Of a DNA stretch of 64,000 nt, positions 1 through 11,165 are shown piece by piece. The DNA is from Sympetrum striolatum (Eukaryota; Arthropoda; Insecta; Odonata; Libellulidae). Where the stretch lies: positions 94,800,615 to 94,864,614 of the forward strand of contig OX388346.1 of assembly GCA_947579665.1 (NCBI GenBank). The letters are read 5' to 3'. Below the pieces are notes generated by a model. The model had not been told where the DNA came from, made no database searches, and saw only the letters and a list, made by a program, of their open reading frames with translations. The translations under genes were made by a program, and so were the position numbers. Within the stretch, counting starts at the first letter, position 1, and each line of letters begins with the position of its first letter.

Positions 1-289
1 ATTGCAATATTTTACGTCTTTCATCTGCCTGGCACTACCGCTAAGAGAAATTTGTTTAAATAATTAAACTTCCAATCTCTACCGCAATCCAAACGAGTTG
101 AATCATGGGAAGACGCCCTTATCACCTGTGATGGCCCGAAAGAGGGCCAAAAATGTCGAAAAATATCAACTTTAAGGGCGTTCCGTTTTCCGATTTAAAT
201 TATATTTTACACAATTTACTTTTCAACCAAATGAAACAACTATAGCGGGAAGAATTTCTTAAGAAAAAATCTGCTGTGGCCAACACATG

Positions 290-926
290 ACTTTCTCCGT
301 ATTTATTGAAAACAGAAGCCTATGCCGGTTTATATATAAATAACTCCTAAACAATGAGTGTTACAGGAAAATTTTTCATACAAAAGTTGTAGTAAAATAC
401 ATTATCTATAACTTTTGTACATACATCGCATTCTGACAGAGATATGTATGAAAAACTTCCATTTCTGGATAAACAACAACTTCCGGTTAACCATTATTGA
501 AGAATAACTCCTAAACAATCAGTGTTACGAAGAAATGTTTCATACAAAAGTTGTAGTAAAATACATTATCTATAACTTTTGTGTGTAAATGTATATACCA
601 ACATTGCATTCTTACAGAGATATTTAAGAAACAAACGTTTGTTCCGGATAAACCGCAACTTCCGGTTAAGCGATATTCACCAAAAACTAATCAACTCTTG
701 GCATTGTTAGGAATATACTAAATATGAATTTTGGAAATGATCGGATAATTACTTTTTAAGATAGAGCGCCCACAAACTTTTTTAACCACTGACACACAGA
801 CAGACATGTTCGGGAAAATAGCTAAAAAGAGCTCTATGGGCCCAAAAACATACATTTCCATCGAAATCTGGAGGTTGAATTTTTTTATGCGAATACAATA
901 CTTTATGCTAAGTATAGGGAGTAAGT
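290..926 (+). mobile_element. Family T TIR element, near full length
   Basis: The left end is ACTTTCTCCGTATTTATT after the flank GTGGCCAACACATG, and the right end is a decayed GGAGTAAGT. The interior carries the family hallmarks: repeated ACTTCCGGTTAA blocks, AACTCCTAAACAATCAGTG, a TTGTAGTAAAATACATTATC block present twice, and a final TAGAGCGCCCACAAAC stretch. It encodes nothing recognisable, so it is probably a non-autonomous TIR (MITE-like) element. Its class is not established, because no target-site duplication was obvious. Confidence 0.6.
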
Positions 927-1107
927 AAAGAAAGCACTGTAACGATGCAAAAGGCCGTATTTTCCCCAGACATGGCTCCGAGTGACTATTTCGTGTTCCC
1001 GAAAGCAAAGACAGTTTTTCGGAGATGAGATTAATTATTTTATTTATTATGTTATTTTGACGGGAGAATTCACTACCAAGTACAGGAAGTCCGTTTTAAA
1101 CACGTAA

Positions 1108-2005
1108 CAATACAAAACGCAATAGCTTGAGGAGTAATTGAGATATTAATTATCGGTCTGCTTTTAAATATAACTCAAAATATTTTCTATGTTTGTTATA
1201 TGATTGTGTACATTGACAAATGACGTAGGAAAAAATGGTCTAAATAAAATTAAAAAGAAAAAGATTGCCGAATTAAGTTGAAATGGGCTTTATTTTCGTT
1301 TTTTTAAACTATCACGTGATAACAATGCAGCAACAATGGTACAACGATATTGGGTTACTATGGAAACGGAATTTTCAACAATCGAAGAACATGATAGAAA
1401 AATAATTCCAAGCAAATCTCTAATCAGCGAACCAATCACGAAACAAGCAAAATAATCATAAATTAAGTGGGTTCTTAATTTAGTTCGAAATTTTTTTAAA
1501 AATATGATTGTATTTACGAAGAGCAGGCAATTGTCTTATACCTGGGTTAAAATCATAGAATAATACAAAATGCAATAACTCGAGAAGTAATTGAGATATT
1601 AATAAGCGGTTTGCTTCTAAATGTAACTCAGAATGTTATTTCCTGTGTTCGCTTGAAGATGGCGCACCGTTTATCAATTGTGAGGTATGAGTTCTTAGAT
1701 CGCTTGATTGGGGTAGTCCATCGATTCAAAGACATTACTTTTCCGTGGGTGTTTATCGAGAACCAAGTGCACCAGACACCAGTTGGTGATCTACCGGAAC
1801 TGCGCCATCGAATTCCTTTTAGTTATTGCAAATGCTACGCCTGCAAAACACTCGGAGAGAAGTTGAATACAGATTTAAGACGTATTTCTAATGGTGCACA
1901 CATCGAGGTGTATTAACTGTGTTTAAAAATACATTTTGAGTTACTTCTAAAAACAAACCGCTAATATATATCTTTAATAACTCTAAAGTTATTACGTTTC
2001 GTATG
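1108..2005. repeat. Three copies of a ~75-90 bp block, the last inverted
   Basis: A block containing GAGTAATTGAGATATTAAT followed by a GGTTTGCTT-like stretch and AAATGTAACTCA lies at about 1108-1200 and 1562-1640 on the plus strand, and again at about 1932-2005 on the minus strand. The second and third copies would form inverted ends of a ~440-bp fold-back unit (1562-2005). The open frame inside it (1611-1916) has no family resemblance that I recognise. The first two copies flank the dispersed repeat at 1210-1480. Confidence 0.5.
1210..1480 (-). repeat. Dispersed repeat, inverted copy of 7660-7960
   Basis: This stretch shares AAGATTGCCGAATTAAGT, GAAATGGGCTTTATTTTCG and a run of CAACAATGG-type words with the reverse complement of 7660-7960. 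Neither copy has coding potential. It is an undetermined interspersed element about 270-300 bp long. Confidence 0.55.
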
Positions 2006-2219
2006 TTTATGCGTCTTAGCCGTATATAAATGCAAGCCGATGTTGACTTTCGATATCGAATGGGCATACATATTCATGCGATCGAAAGTGTAAATCCGTC
2101 GATAGTTGAATAACAATGGAATGTGAGGGCGTGGCTGACATATCCCCCGCGGCACAACACGTTCGAGACGATGAAGGGAAAGCTATGGCAACGTCGCAGG
2201 ACCTCTCCGACAGCCACAA

Positions 2220-3535
2220 CGGTTTTTGCCAATTTTTGGACGTTTCAAGTCCGGCGTGTGAAATAAAAGAATCTTTTCGGAATCTGCAAAGAATTTTCTA
2301 TAATGCGTCATCGTTTAGAAGTTAGTCGGTTGAATAATTATGTTTCTATGACGAAAAACAGAATTAACTTTCGGAGAATCAAAAAATCTGCGTGACTCCT
2401 TACGGTTTTCGTCGATTTTAAGATAACTCTGGACAAAAATGTAAAATGAAAGAATCCTTTTGGAATGTTTAAAGCATTTCCTACAATACGTCATTGCTTT
2501 GATGTTCATTGGTAAAATAATAATGTTCTTATGACGAAAAATAGAATTAACTTACGGAGAATCAAAAAGAGTGCGTACGTCATGGCGGTTTATGGAGATT
2601 TCCGGATAATTCACGTCATAAATGTGAAATAAAATAATATTTTTAAAATCTAAAAAGATTTTTCTTTAATATCAGTTGTTTTGATGTTTTTCAATTGAAT
2701 AATTATATTTTTATGACGAAAATCGGAATTTTCTTACGGAAAATCGAAAAATCTGCGCGAGCCAGATCTGGTTTCGTCAATTTATCGATTATTCTGGTCA
2801 AAAATGTGAAATAAAAGAATCCTTTTGGAATTTTTAAAGCATTTCCTTCAATATGTCATTGGTTTGATGTTAATTGGTAAAATAATAATGTTCTTATGAC
2901 GAAAAACAGAATTAACTTACGGAGAAGCAAAAAATCCGCGTGGGTCATACCGGTTTGTGTCAATTCTTGGACGTTTCCCACCTGATATGATAAGTTAAAG
3001 TAATGATATGATAAGTTAAAGTAATGATATGATAAGTTAAAGTACATATTTAGAATATTTAAGAAATTTGCTTAAATATGACTTTGGTTGCATAATAAGT
3101 TTCTTATGATGCAAAAAAAAACTTACGGACAATCAAAACTTCCGGTTGAGTCGCAAAGATTTCTGCCGGTAGTTGGACGTTAGCTGCCGGATGTGATAAA
3201 TAAAAGACTGTTTTCAGTAACTGTGAAGAATTTTCTTTAATAACTCATAGGTTTTGAAGTTTTTCGTCAATAAGTGTCGTTTCTGCGAAGTAAACTTGAT
3301 ATACTTTACGGAGTATCAGATTATCAGCGTGAGCCACAATGGTTTATGCCAATTTTCGGACTTTTTCTACCTGAGGTGTCGGATTAAAGAATATGTGAAG
3401 TATCTCTGAGAATTTTACTTTAATACGTAATCTATTTGGTGTCCATTGGATGAATAATAAGGTTTTTATGGCGTAAAACAGATAAACCATGCGGAGAATT
3501 TGCGTATTGTTCAGCTTCTCGTTGTTTACAATCAA
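2220..3535. repeat. Diverged tandem array, period about 183 bp, ~7 monomers
   Basis: The anchor ATGACGAAAAACAGAATTAAC recurs at about 2348, 2532, 2714 and 2898, giving spacings of 184, 182 and 184 bp. More decayed anchors lie near 3107, 3290 and 3468. Each monomer also has a GTGAAATAAAAGAATC word and a GGTTTnTGnCAATTnnTGGACG word. The short open frames here are by-products of the repeat. The array is satellite-like but short and old. Confidence 0.75.
2981..3045. repeat. 21-bp minisatellite, 3 copies
   Basis: GATATGATAAGTTAAAGTAAT occurs three times head to tail with almost no variation. It sits inside one monomer of the 183-bp array, which lengthens that monomer. It looks like a recent slippage expansion. 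Confidence 0.85.
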
Positions 3536-3544
3536 AAAAACGGC

Positions 3545-4015
3545 CTAAATAAGAACATTTATTCAATTTCCTTTCTTTTGGTACTTCTCTCGACTTCTTA
3601 AGACCATTGTTACTGACCTAATTCAGTTAAATGGCCCCATAGATTCTGACATTGGTCCCTACCGTTAATTCGGTGTGGACCTCAAAGTCCTCTTCTGTCG
3701 AAAAAGGCATAAGCTCGGATTCAACAATCGCCTCGGTCGTCAGAGGGACTGGTTTGTTTACTACGAAGAAATTTTACGCCATTTTAGTTTATTTAGCCAT
3801 AGTTCTCGCTATTTAGAATACAAAACGATATTCCACAACCGAAATAAGAATCTACGTTCAATTTCCTTTATTTTGGTGCTAATCTCGATTTCGTACGGCC
3901 ATTATTTCTTATTTAATTCCGCAAAAGAAAAAATGTCTGCAATCGATCAAAACGAACTTTACGTGCATTTCTTATGAGAGAGACGATTCCAGTCGTCCAG
4001 AGTCGAACCAAGGAT
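3545..4015 (-). mobile_element. Helitron-related module (family H), one partial and one fuller copy
   Basis: On the minus strand it reads, in order, CCTTGGTTCGACTCTGGACG, a TGCAGACATTTTTTC block, ACCAAAAGAAAGGAAATTGA, a TCTTATTTTGGTCGTGGAAT-like block and GATTGTTGAATCCGAGCT. The same order occurs in the intact Helitron copies at 16619-17292 and 58549-59215. The part at 3545-3640 is a second, truncated copy of the middle. No coding capacity. Confidence 0.6.
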
Positions 4016-4460
4016 ACTGTAGCCATAAAAATATCGTTGTTTATTCGTCCATTTTCACTCTAATGAATTCCTGAATTTCAGGTCTGTATGTAATCGAGAA
4101 CTGCGTGAAATTAATTCTTAAACGGTCTCTGCGTAAACAGTAAAAAACTCATACTTCAATGGCATCAAACCAATGCTTCTCGTCCCCTGTTGCATCCCCA
4201 AAGCTCCTTAGGGATGCTGTATTCATCTCTGCTATTGACAGGGATGATCCATGGACCATATCCGACCAGCCGGAAACCCATTTTCCGCTCCATAAAAAAA
4301 ACAATCGAGGATCATCGATAAAAGGGAAGATAGTCATGGGGATATCATCACATTTCGGCGAAGCATGATTTGCGTCTAATGCGATCATGAATGATCATTA
4401 TTTTAAGGGTGTATTTGATTGGGAATCGGACACAGAGTGTGACAAAGAGTACCTCGAGAA
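4016..4460. other. Unassigned stretch with frames open on both strands
   Basis: Two overlapping frames are open here: 4159-4368 on the plus strand (69 codons) and 4149-4388 on the minus strand (79 codons). Neither shows a motif I can name, and opposite-strand openness usually reflects base composition. No promoter or splice sites stand out. Confidence 0.2.
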
Positions 4461-4464
4461 CAGA

Positions 4465-4640
4465 TCGATACGACAACTGATACGACAACTTAGCTCTACG
4501 ACAACTATCACAACAACTGATCGATACGACAACTGATACGACAACCAAGCTCTACGACAACTGATCGCTACGACTACTATTACAACAACTGATCGCTACG
4601 ACAACTATTACAACAACTGATCGCTACGACAACTGATCTC
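4465..4640. repeat. Minisatellite built on GATACGACAACT
   Basis: Variants of a ~12-bp unit (GATACGACAACT, CTACGACAACT, ATTACAACAACT, GATCGCTACGACAACT) run head to tail for about 175 bp. A higher-order pattern of ~35-40 bp is visible in the second half. No coding role is apparent. Confidence 0.8.
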
Positions 4641-4779
4641 GTCTCGCTTTAAAAGATCAACGACGCCTGCAAACGATCTTGACTTGCATTTCTTACGGAA
4701 TCCTTTCATATCGTTCTGGAGTCGAACCCAGCACCTTTAACTGAATGAAACCTTCACAGACTTATTCCATGCAAAGAGT

Positions 4780-4990
4780 AAGCGTTTGTAGTTCGGTTGA
4801 AATTGGTTTTTAGAGAGGAAAGATCGGTTTAAGCAGGTTTAACGGACAGACAGACGCTAAGTTAGAGATTAGAGATAAGTATTAGAGATGCTAATAGGTA
4901 GGAATGAATAATGGTGGTGTATTACACCCCCTGCCATACGCCTCTGGCGGCTCGCGGGGTATATGTCTAAATCTAAATCTAAGTATACCA
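4780..4990 (+). repeat. LINE/SINE 3' tail with CACCCCCTGCC hairpin
   Basis: The stretch holds ACACCCCCTGCCATACGCC, a short hairpin built on CGCC and GGCG, then GGGGTATATG and repeated CTAAAT. The same cassette follows a recognisable LINE C-terminus at 5303-5480, so this is best read as the 3' end of that LINE family or of a SINE sharing its tail. Similar tails lie near 5508, 15405, 24560, 30205 and 46860. Confidence 0.5.
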
Positions 4991-5075
4991 AAGATTGATA
5001 ATTGAGTACCTTTTCCTTCCTAACAAACCCAAACAAGAGTTCCATGCATTTAAACCCGCTGTTTCTTCTTTACAG

Positions 5076-5109
5076 GACGCAGACAGGAATGGACCAGTAC
5101 TGGAGATGG
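5076..5109 (+). other. Candidate 34-bp internal exon (microexon)
   Basis: A pyrimidine tract (GTTTCTTCTTTACAG, 5061-5075) is followed by 34 bases and then the strong donor GGTGAGTCC (GT at 5110-5111). Two frames are open across it; one reads TQTGMDQYWRW and another DADRNGPVLEM. Both splice sites match animal consensus well and the segment does not obviously belong to the surrounding repeats. I cannot name a protein, and no neighbouring exon was found, so this could be chance. Confidence 0.25.
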
Positions 5110-5302
5110 GTGAGTCCTGTTATTATGATGCTATTCTGCGACGAAGGCCGTCTTTTACGTTGTGAACTTGCCGTTGCAATATACAGGTCGTGAAAAGATT
5201 ATGATTTTTTCGAACTGTTATTTTTTATCGAAAATACCACTTTCTCTCGAAATATATCGAAATGCTCCTCATAAAATCCTTAATATAGTATAACAATTTT
5301 GA

Positions 5303-5565
5303 TTGTATTGCAATCGAATTTATAAATTCAGGGAAACTACAGTTGCGGAAGATACGATCGGTAACCCTCCTGCTACCGATCCGATAGTGAAGTTAAGAGA
5401 AATGGATGCTAGGAGGAATCGTTTTAAACATCCATTCTTTCCACGAACGATACGCGACAATAACCGAATGAGGAAGTAGTTTAGATTCAACTGGTGTTTG
5501 CACCCCCTGCCACACGCCGAAAGGCGGCTTGTAGGGTATTGATGTAGATGTAGATTTGTATCCAC
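5303..5565 (+). pseudogene. LINE ORF2 C-terminal relic plus 3' tail
   Basis: A frame from about 5303 to a TAG near 5480 translates to a peptide ending RFKHPFFPRTIRDNNRMRK. The FFPRTIRDWN signature is typical of the last ~60 residues of reverse transcriptase proteins of non-LTR retrotransposons (CR1/Jockey-like group). Here the expected tryptophan is replaced and the protein stops early. It is followed by GCACCCCCTGCCACACGCC, a GCCGAAAGGC hairpin and GATGTAGATGTAGAT, which look like the LINE 3' end. Dead 5'-truncated copy. Confidence 0.65.
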
Positions 5566-7295
5566 TTTGCTCTTTGCCTTACTGTTTAACAACTTCGATT
5601 TCCGATATCCTGAGAACTGATTCAAACAATCAACTTTAACAATGGAATCCGTCACCTAGACGACCCCGTTTCTAATGCAGTTAATTTCAACGAAATTCGC
5701 ATTCATTTTATCCACAGGCTTACGATATCTTGCATTCGTGATATCGTCGACTATCGGAATCCTCCGTGAAACTTTCTTTCTTGCGAACACCAGGTGACAA
5801 CTTAGTTCCATCCGAAGTGTATTATATCTTTACAAGGTATTTTAATTTTCCGAAGATAATTTAAAGTTTGAAAAAATGTTAGAACACATAATCGGGATGG
5901 ATTTGTCTTCAATCAGATACATTTCAGTTGATGAATGACATGTTGTGACACAGCTGTGACGTTTGTAGCTTAAATATCAACTTTTATATGACCACAAGGG
6001 ACTTAAGAACGCGAATACCTCAACGTTTTTTCGCTCCGCTTCCGATTTCTCTGAACAGAAGCCGAAAATATTGAACTTTATTTCAAATCCTCGTGAAATT
6101 TCCTTTAAATCGATATGTATTGGACGTTTGTGGGTGAACTTATGACGTTATAATGGGAGAAATAGGCGTTAGGCATCGATAATCTTTCGCGTAGGCTTCA
6201 AATGTTATAATCTTCTGCAAATTCGGATACCTTTATTTTGAAGGGTTTGGAATTCTGTTTAAAATGAGATATAATTAATGTTTGTAGGTTTATGAACAAC
6301 AGCCTTAAGAGCGGTAATAGAATATTGATACGCATAAAATGTTCCTTGTGTGCGCGTACACTTCAAGGTTTTTGCCAAATTTATAAATAACACTCTACAG
6401 AGGCAGCAAATTTGGTAATTTGTTTTGAAAGTATATAAATTACCTTTAAAATGACATATATTTCATATTTTTGTGTCAATTAACAACGCTTTTATGACGG
6501 AAAATAAAATCCCCTCGCGGAGAAATTAGCTCTATGCTCGGTAAACGTATTTCAACAATGGTCATTTCGTTGCCAAGGCCCGGAGAAGTGTAGAGTTGCG
6601 TAAGCCATCTTCGTTTTCGCCAATTTTTCGAAGATAATTTATAGTTAGCAAATATTTAAGCACATATTTATAATCGGGAGAGATCTTTCTTCTAAGTGAC
6701 GTAAAACGGAAGTTTTTAAGTTGATAAATTACATGTTTACGGTGGAAAATGAAAATTTCGACTCGGAAGATCGGTCGATGGTTACCATTGTTGGACGAAA
6801 GTGAGATTGTGAGAAAGATCCCGGGAAAGTTCCTGCTGAACGTCATCTCGTAGCCGCTGTTTGATGCCACAACAATGGTCTCGTGTTGCTGTAATTCTTA
6901 CTCTTATTGTCGACATGACGTTTATAAAACATGGATCGAATCGAGTATTCATACAGCACTTGTATACCTTTTTATATTTATTTGTTGGTGCATCAGTGGA
7001 ATAAGCAGAATCACTATCTCCCAGGCGACGAGAGATGTAACGCCTCCCGAACACGCGAAATGGTAATCTGTGCGCGATCGATGGGAAAGATTTGATTCGA
7101 AAGACGGAAAGAGATGGAAAATATGAAAAAGTACAGATTTTATCAATTTTATTATAAAACTAGTGAATTCACCGGCAAAATGACGGCGTTTAAGTCAAAT
7201 TTAGTTAAAATGATGCCTTAGAAATGAACGAATTTCAATGCTCTCTGGCAATGAATGAATGTCCTTACTATAGATTTTTGACGTATTCATTTTTT
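5566..7295. other. Gene-free stretch with faint repeat traces
   Basis: Between about 6030 and 6790 words such as TTTGCCAAATTTATAAATAA, CTTTTATGACGGAAAATAA and CGAAGATAATTTA recur loosely and resemble the monomers at 2220-3535. From 6870 to 7070 both strands are open for ~60-90 codons without recognisable motifs. I see no gene. Confidence 0.3.
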
Positions 7296-7620
7296 ACTTT
7301 CTCCATATACGAAGTATAGAGAAAGTACTGTTTTCATGAAAAAATCGACTTCGAGATTTCAACGGAAATAAATGTTTTGGGGTCCCTAAAAACACGTAAT
7401 TTTGGGAATTATGTCTGTGTGTGTGTATGTATGTATCTGCTTGTGGGCGCTCTAACGTGAAAGCTATTAGTCGTATCAATACCAAACTTCATATATAGCA
7501 ATGTGGTGAGTGCTGTCAGAGTTGATTAGTTTTTGGAGTAAATCGGTTGACCGGAAGTCGAGCTTCATTCATCAAAGCTCATTTCCGGTTTTGCAAAATA
7601 TCTCTGCACGAATTATTCTT
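7296..7620 (-). mobile_element. Family T element, one end only
   Basis: It starts with ACTTTCTCCATATACGAAG and continues on the minus-strand version of the family, including the CTGTGTGTGTGTATGTATG microsatellite, GTGGGCGCTCTAACG and TTGGAGTAAATCGGTTGACC. Homology stops near CAAAATATCTCTGCACG, so about half of the element is missing. Confidence 0.65.
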
Positions 7621-7659
7621 TGAAATTGCCTCCTTTTTTTAGAATACTATCAGATGATT

Positions 7660-7960
7660 ACATTAACGCAAAGGTAAATTATTAACCCACTTAATTTGTG
7701 GTTATCCCGCTCGGTTTCTGATTATTTCGCTAATTTGTGATTCGCTTAGAATTTTTTTTCGCATCACTCTCTTCTATTGTTGAAAATTCTCTTTCTATAG
7801 TAACAGCATTGTAATTTCATTGTTGTGCCATTGTTACCGCATTATTGTACCTTTGTCGCTGCATTGTTATCAACTAGTAACTTAAAAAACACGAAAATAA
7901 AGCCCATTTCGACTTAATTTGGCAATCTCTTCTCGTTTTAGTTTATTTAGACCGTCTTTA
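7660..7960 (+). repeat. Dispersed repeat, inverted copy of 1210-1480
   Basis: It carries CATTGTTGTGCCATTGTTAC, GAAAATAAAGCCCATTTCG and TTAATTTGGCAATCTCTTC, the reverse complements of words at 1210-1480. Non-coding. Confidence 0.55.
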
Positions 7961-8546
7961 CCTTCGTTGTTTAGGAGTTGCGTGCGAGATAAGCTCTTCA
8001 GCTAAACTGCTCTATAAAAAAACATCGAAATTATCCCCATCAACTTAATTAAATCCAGGAAATACTAAATTCATCCCCAAAAATTGTTCTCCTATGTCGT
8101 GACTTCTTAGTTCTGGGATGTTTTTTTCATCCCATCAAATTTCTTTTTCGCTTTTTTCCGTGCTTCGTCTTCATCCCTGGAGGCAGGGCAGAGATTTCGA
8201 ACCGGAAAATTTCCGGGGAAAGATTGAAAACACGAAGAGATGAGGAAGAGGAGTGGTCTTTATAGTGTTTTTTTTTTGGGGTTCGCGATGTTTTTAGTTC
8301 TTATATTGTCCACTTTTGTTTTTGCGTTCATATGGCGCTAGCGTCACCGATAAATTTATTCTAATTTTTCAGTAAAAGTCAGTCAGTGTGTTATATCAAA
8401 TGGGGATTTGTGTAAAAATAGCTTTATAATATCATAGCATAACGATTACCTAAAGTAGAACAGAATAGAAATAATAGATTTTGTTTGGTATACATTTTAC
8501 AAATGTTTACAATATTTAAATAAAATCTGATTTTTGCCTGCGCATG
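7961..8546. other. Gene-free AT-rich stretch
   Basis: There is no recognisable gene, array or element boundary. A short GC-richer word (ATATGGCGCTAGCGTCACCG, near 8330) stands out but has no assigned role. Confidence 0.3.
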
Positions 8547-9203
8547 ACTTTCTCCATATGTAATATGTAAATATTTATCTACGACATTATTTTCGAACTC
8601 CATATTCAATCTAAACTTGGAAGATGAGTGATTAATTCATATCATATTATCTTTTACGTCACAAATATTATAAATAATGTTTTTCGGGACATGTTTGATG
8701 AAAAACGATGAAACTGGCCTTTCGCCCACAGCGCCCAAAAAGTACATAAACAGCAACTTCCGGTTTATCAGTATTTCACGAATAACTCCTGAACAATCAG
8801 TGATACAAAAATATGTTTAATACGAAAGTTATAGTAAATTACATTTCTAAAACATTTATAAATAATAGTATATACCTAAATATCATATTTATGAAGATAT
8901 TTTGCAAAAACGGAAATGAGCTTCGAAGAATGAAGCTCGACTTCCGGTTAACCGATTTACTCCCAAAACTAATCAACTCTAACGATTGTAATAAAAGTAC
9001 TATATATGTAATTTGGTGTAGATCCGACAAATAGTTTTCACGTTAGAGCTCCCACAAACACACAAACACACACACATACACACAGACATCATTCCGAAAA
9101 TGACGTGTTCTAGGGCCCCCAAAACATGTATTTCCGTTGAAATCTCGAAGTCGATTTTTTCATGAAAACAATACTTTCTCTATACTTCGTGTATGGAGAA
9201 AGT
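8547..9203 (+). mobile_element. Family T element, complete reference copy (657 bp)
   Basis: Both ends are present: left ACTTTCTCCATAT and right ATGGAGAAAGT, an imperfect terminal inverted repeat of about 11-13 bp. The right end is itself palindromic, with ACTTTCTC pairing with GAGAAAGT around TATACTTCGTGTATG. The interior carries CTTCCGGTTTATCAG, AATAACTCCTGAACAATCAG, AAACGGAAATGAGCTTCGAA, a CA-rich microsatellite and GACGTGTTCTAGGGC. No transposase is encoded and no clear target duplication was seen. Confidence 0.7.
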
Positions 9204-9885
9204 AATAAGTAGTACAATTGAAACGTAAATATATCTTGTTGCCATTACAGAAACAGATTCTGTTCAGCAACTTTCTGTTTGTTTTATGAGTTTTATGCAC
9301 CGAATTTGAAAATGTACTGCTTTGTAACATTTTCGTTGATTAGAGTTCATCCGCTAAACACGATTTTATATCGAAATATATCGAAATTAATAATCATATT
9401 ATGTAATTAACGATTTATTTAGTAATATGTCCACATCACAGCTAAAGTTACTGTAACAGCAAACTGCAACATAGTTAATTGATGCGCGAAGCATAAATAA
9501 AGAACAACACACAAAAAAAATCGCTTACCATAAAAGGATACAACACTCGTGTTACTATGATATTAATCCCACACGTTGTCCTTAGAAATGAATTTCCGTT
9601 TCCTAGCAACGATACAAGTATTCTTAACGGATAACTAAATTTGACAGTGTGCTGCGTAATTTTTATAATTGACAATATTAATATCTGTTGAATCCCGAGG
9701 AATATTCGTTTCTCGAGAAATTCCCGGGAAATTAAATGGAATCCCGGGAAACACATTTTCGTAGTATTACTCATTGAAAATCCTTCTTGTCCAATTTTGT
9801 CGTATTGTCACCCAGAAATATCTTCATAATATCTTAGTTATCAATTCAATTCGAACAGCGAAAAATCCGATGTGGCCAACACATG
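9204..9885. other. Gene-free stretch
   Basis: A short palindrome-rich patch lies near 9690-9755 (TTCCCGGGAAATT and ATCCCGGGAAAC). The 99-codon minus-strand frame at 9475-9774 has no recognisable motif. Nothing else supportable. Confidence 0.3.
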
Positions 9886-10501
9886 ACTTTCTCCGTATTT
9901 ATTGAAAACAGAAGCCTATGCCGGTAATATATAAATAACTCCAAAACAATGAGTCTTACAGGGAAATTTTTCATACAAAAGTTGTAGTAAAAAACATTAT
10001 CTATAACTTTTGTACACAATTGTATATACGTTAATTGCATTTTGACAGAGATATGTATGAAAAACTCCCATTTATGGATAAACGACAACTTACGGTTAAC
10101 CATTTTTCAAGAATAACTCCTAAACAATCAGTGTTACGAAGAAATGTTTTATGCAAAAGTTGTAGTAAAGTACATTATCTATAACTTTTGTGTGTAAATG
10201 TATATACCTATATTGCATTGTTACAGAGATATTTAAGAAACGAAATTTTGTTCCGGATAAACCGCAACTTCCGGTTAAGCGATATTCACCAAAAACTAAT
10301 CGCCTCTTGGCATTGTTAGGAAAATACTAAATATGAAATTTGGAAATGATCGGATAATTACTTTTTAAGATAGAGCGCTCACAAACCTTTTAACCACAGA
10401 CAGACAGTCCGGGAAAATAGCGAAAACTTTCCGTCGAAATCTGGAGGTCGAATTTTTTTGCGAAAACAATACTTTCTTTATACTTCGTATGAAGAGAAAG
10501 T
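9886..10501 (+). mobile_element. Family T element, near full length
   Basis: The flank GTGGCCAACACATG precedes ACTTTCTCCGTATTTATTG, as at 290. The right end reads CGTATGAAGAGAAAGT. Two TTGTAGTAAA-AACATTATC-type sub-blocks are present. Relative to the 8547 copy the CA microsatellite and adjoining sequence are shortened. Confidence 0.65.
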
Positions 10502-10734
10502 AAAAATTCAGCTGTAGAGTACAAAATTTACAACAATCTGATGCATAATTCACTGCCCTAGATGTAAACATACGTATATTGTATTTATTTATTTTATTTT
10601 TATGTATATTTTATTGATTTGTATATTTACTAATCTCTGTTTTGTCCCTATTAATTAAATATTTTTATTTATACTAATTTATTTTTCTTATTATTTTATA
10701 AAAATGCTTTCTTCCTTAATTTTCGTACTCTTTC

Positions 10735-11165
10735 TATATTTTCTACACAAAACACGAGCGTTACCGAGGTAACGAAGTAACCACGGCGACAACCACGCGT
10801 TACCTCGGTGACCAAGTAACGAGTGAAACCTTTTTTCACAAAAAAAAACCTTTCGTTAAATTTCTTGGCCATCTTTCCAATGTGCCGGTGTCTTTGGTGA
10901 GCGGGTACCAAACCATGCCACGGCACCGAGATAATGGGGATGGCCGAGCCGCGGACGTCCTAATTGGGCAGAAGATTACAGCAATTTTCCACACACGTTT
11001 TCCTTTTTCCACCCAAAGCCCCCCGAGGGAGCGCCCCTCCTTCGGTTACACCGATTTCCCGCTGATATTCCCTCTCCGGAATCTGTGGGTCCGTGCCTCG
11101 GTGTACGTTTCGACTCCCCGACAGGGTTTCCTTGGTGATGCAGTAAAACAAAAAATATCCCGCAA
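10735..11165. other. GC-richer, CpG-containing island
   Basis: Base composition changes sharply from the surrounding AT-rich DNA. Variants of GTTACC and GGTAAC recur (GTTACCGAGGTAAC, CGTTACCTCGGTGACC, AAGTAACGAG) in the first 100 bp. Frames are open on both strands (10882-11187 plus, 10696-10926 minus) but none is recognisable. It may be an unmethylated regulatory region, an exon I cannot identify, or an older insertion. Confidence 0.3.

Noticed and set aside
4149..4388. Overlapping frames on both strands as a gene pair
   Set aside because: No motif, no splice or promoter signal; opposite-strand openness is expected from composition.
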